Below are positions 5,342 to 6,559 of a stretch of DNA of 6,559 bases, piece after piece. Made by a program: the position numbers and the translations under genes. The stretch is from SLQH01 sp964612995 (lineage in GTDB: Bacteria; Planctomycetota; UBA11346): contig CAZTGE010000191.1 of the NCBI GenBank assembly GCA_964612995.1, positions 1 through 6,559 on the forward strand. Reading direction: 5' to 3'. The notes beneath the pieces were generated by a model, which saw only the letters and a program-made list of their open reading frames with translations, had not been told where the DNA came from and ran no database searches. How positions within the stretch are numbered: position 1 is the stretch's first letter; the number at the start of each line of letters is the position of its first letter.

Positions 5342-6559
5342 TCAACGATCGGCGGGGGCGACCAGGACCAGGGTCGGCGGCACGCCGTCGGTGCCGGCGC
5401 CCGGGCCGTCGATGCGCAGCGGGCGCGGGCTGCTCAGACGCAAGGAAAGCGTACCGTCCTCGGGTGCGGTCTGCGTCAGGAGGATGGTCTCGAGGCGGTA
5501 GCCGTTCTTCGGCTTGACGCTTTCGCCGACGGCCTGGGTGGGGCTGGTCACGGTGAGGTCGAAGCGCTCGCCGTCCTGCTGGGGATCGACCGCGAGGTTG
5601 AGTGCGAGGTGGGTCGCGCCGGCGGGCAGGTCCTCGAAGGTGAGGACGAGCCCGTCGGCGTCGACGTTCAGCGCCTCGTCCGCGCCCGCGGCGACCACGG
5701 CGACCAGCCGGCTGTCGCGATCGCCGCTGGCGTGGCGGTAGATCGGCATGGCGATCTCCGCCTGCCAGCCCTCGCGGATCGCCGGCACCGCCCCGATCCG
5801 GGTGTCGCCCCAGTCGGCGAGATTGTTGTAGCGCCAGTTGCGGTTGATGTAACAGATCGCCTTGATGCCGGGGCTGCGCCGGATCAGCTCGAAATAGGGC
5901 TCGTACCAGCGCTGCCAGGCGTCCTTGGCGTGGACGCCGATCCTGGTCGGCGTCGACTCGCCGATCATCACCGGCTTGCCGCGCTCGTGGGCGAGCTCGA
6001 GGTAACGCCGGGTGGTCTTGTTGCCGATCAGCTTGGGCTCGAAGAGATCGACGCTCCACCAGTCGGCGGCCTCGTCGCCCGGATCGAAGGCCATGACGCG
6101 ATCGATGTTGGTGCCGGGATGGATGCACCAGACGCTGGCGAAGACGGGGATGCGCGCGCGCAGGATGCCGGCGATGCGGCGGAAGGCCGCGGGATAGCTC
6201 TTCGCCCGGTACTTGTTCCAGTGGCCGTTGGCCTCGTAGCCGATGCGGGCGTAGATCGGCCGCTCGAGCGTGGCCAGGGCATCGCCGAGCGCGGCGATGT
6301 AGTCGTCCAGCTCGCCGGCGGCGATGGCCTCGGCCACCCGCGGATGCTCGTCGCGATCCTTGAAGCTCAGGCCCAACTGGAAGCGCAGGTCATCGGGCAT
6401 GCCGTCGCGCACCCCGGTGAGTTCTGCGACCAGCTCGCGGATGTCCTCCGCGTTCTGCTCGGGATGGATGGCGTGGTAGTCCATCCACAGCAGCGGCGTG
6501 GTCGCCTCGTCGACCTGGGCGAGGTAATCGACCAGGGCATAGCGCTCGTTCTGACCGAC
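5342..6559 (-). CDS. Clan GH-A glycoside hydrolase, GH26-like (5' end outside window)
   Basis: The frame is open to the window edge (VGQNERYALVDYLAQVDEAT... before the internal ATG at 6484), so the N-terminus is missing; 405 residues are visible. The first ~265 form a probable (beta/alpha)8 barrel. LLWMDYHAIHP (23-33) is an early strand. YARIGYEANGHWN (103-115) carries the probable acid/base E109. FDPGDEAADWWSVDLF (158-173) matches the GH26 PGDEYVDWxG region. KPVMIGESTP (195-204) carries the probable nucleophile E201. GIKAICYINRNW (231-242) matches the last strand. GH26 members cut beta-mannan, beta-1,3-xylan or mixed-linkage glucan. Here Tyr replaces the His that normally precedes the acid/base Glu in GH26, so this is a divergent or unclassified relative. 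The last ~125 residues look like a beta-rich accessory domain. It is upstream of the sulfatase on the same strand, 28 nt apart, so probably co-transcribed. A signal peptide is expected but not visible. Confidence 0.75.
   Translation of the reverse strand, partial: VGQNERYALVDYLAQVDEATTPLLWMDYHAIHPEQNAEDIRELVAELTGVRDGMPDDLRFQLGLSFKDRDEHPRVAEAIAAGELDDYIAALGDALATLERPIYARIGYEANGHWNKYRAKSYPAAFRRIAGILRARIPVFASVWCIHPGTNIDRVMAFDPGDEAADWWSVDLFEPKLIGNKTTRRYLELAHERGKPVMIGESTPTRIGVHAKDAWQRWYEPYFELIRRSPGIKAICYINRNWRYNNLADWGDTRIGAVPAIREGWQAEIAMPIYRHASGDRDSRLVAVVAAGADEALNVDADGLVLTFEDLPAGATHLALNLAVDPQQDGERFDLTVTSPTQAVGESVKPKNGYRLETILLTQTAPEDGTLSLRLSSPRPLRIDGPGAGTDGVPPTLVLVAPADR

Noticed and set aside
3703..5517. 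604-codon plus-strand open frame opposite the sulfatase
   Set aside because: Antisense shadow: compositionally biased translation, spans the sulfatase and the intergenic gap, and has no recognisable domain.
1..6559. tRNA, rRNA, CRISPR array, insertion sequence or attachment-site repeats
   Set aside because: No cloverleaf, repeat-spacer pattern, transposase frame or flanking direct repeats were seen on reading both strands.

Overview
The window is a GC-rich bacterial segment made of two unrelated parts separated by a degraded-looking stretch. Its composition, a type II secretion/type IV pilus inner-membrane gene and a cluster of exported glycan-degrading enzymes that includes an S1-type sulfatase would suit a Planctomycetota, Verrucomicrobiota, Lentisphaerota or Kiritimatiellota-like organism. 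That placement is inference: no phylogenetic marker is present.

Layout. Positions 1-792 (+) hold the C-terminal part of a GspF/PilC-family inner-membrane platform protein. On the opposite strand, 767-1444 (-) is a membrane-anchored hypothetical gene that runs in one continuous frame from a good ribosome binding site but is broken by a single in-frame amber codon at 1238-1240. Its 3' end overlaps the end of the gspF-like gene. Positions 1445-1866 carry no convincing intact gene. This stretch holds an 18-bp palindrome just upstream of the broken gene and a short plus-strand reading frame with one YD/Rhs-like repeat. It is visibly less GC-rich in places and looks like accessory or decaying DNA.

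From 1867 the window becomes a carbohydrate-degradation cluster. A secreted right-handed beta-helix enzyme (+, 1867-3678) closely recalls glycoside hydrolase family 120 (beta-xylosidase) in its N-terminal block, its LWMDW and WIEASHGP motifs and its overall length. Converging on it from the other strand is a two-gene unit: a clan GH-A, GH26-like hydrolase (-, 5342 to beyond the window) followed 28 nt later by a secreted sulfatase of the iduronate-2-sulfatase-like type (-, 3736-5313). The two convergent transcription units end 57 bp apart around a strong stem-loop with overlapping alternative arms, likely a bidirectional terminator.

Functionally, the sulfatase would remove sulfate esters, the GH26-like enzyme would cut the backbone, and the GH120-like enzyme would trim the resulting oligosaccharides. 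Together this suggests outside-cell or periplasmic breakdown of a sulfated glycan, possibly a xylose-containing algal polymer. The substrate is a hypothesis from family membership. No transporter, regulator or sulfatase-maturing enzyme is visible here.
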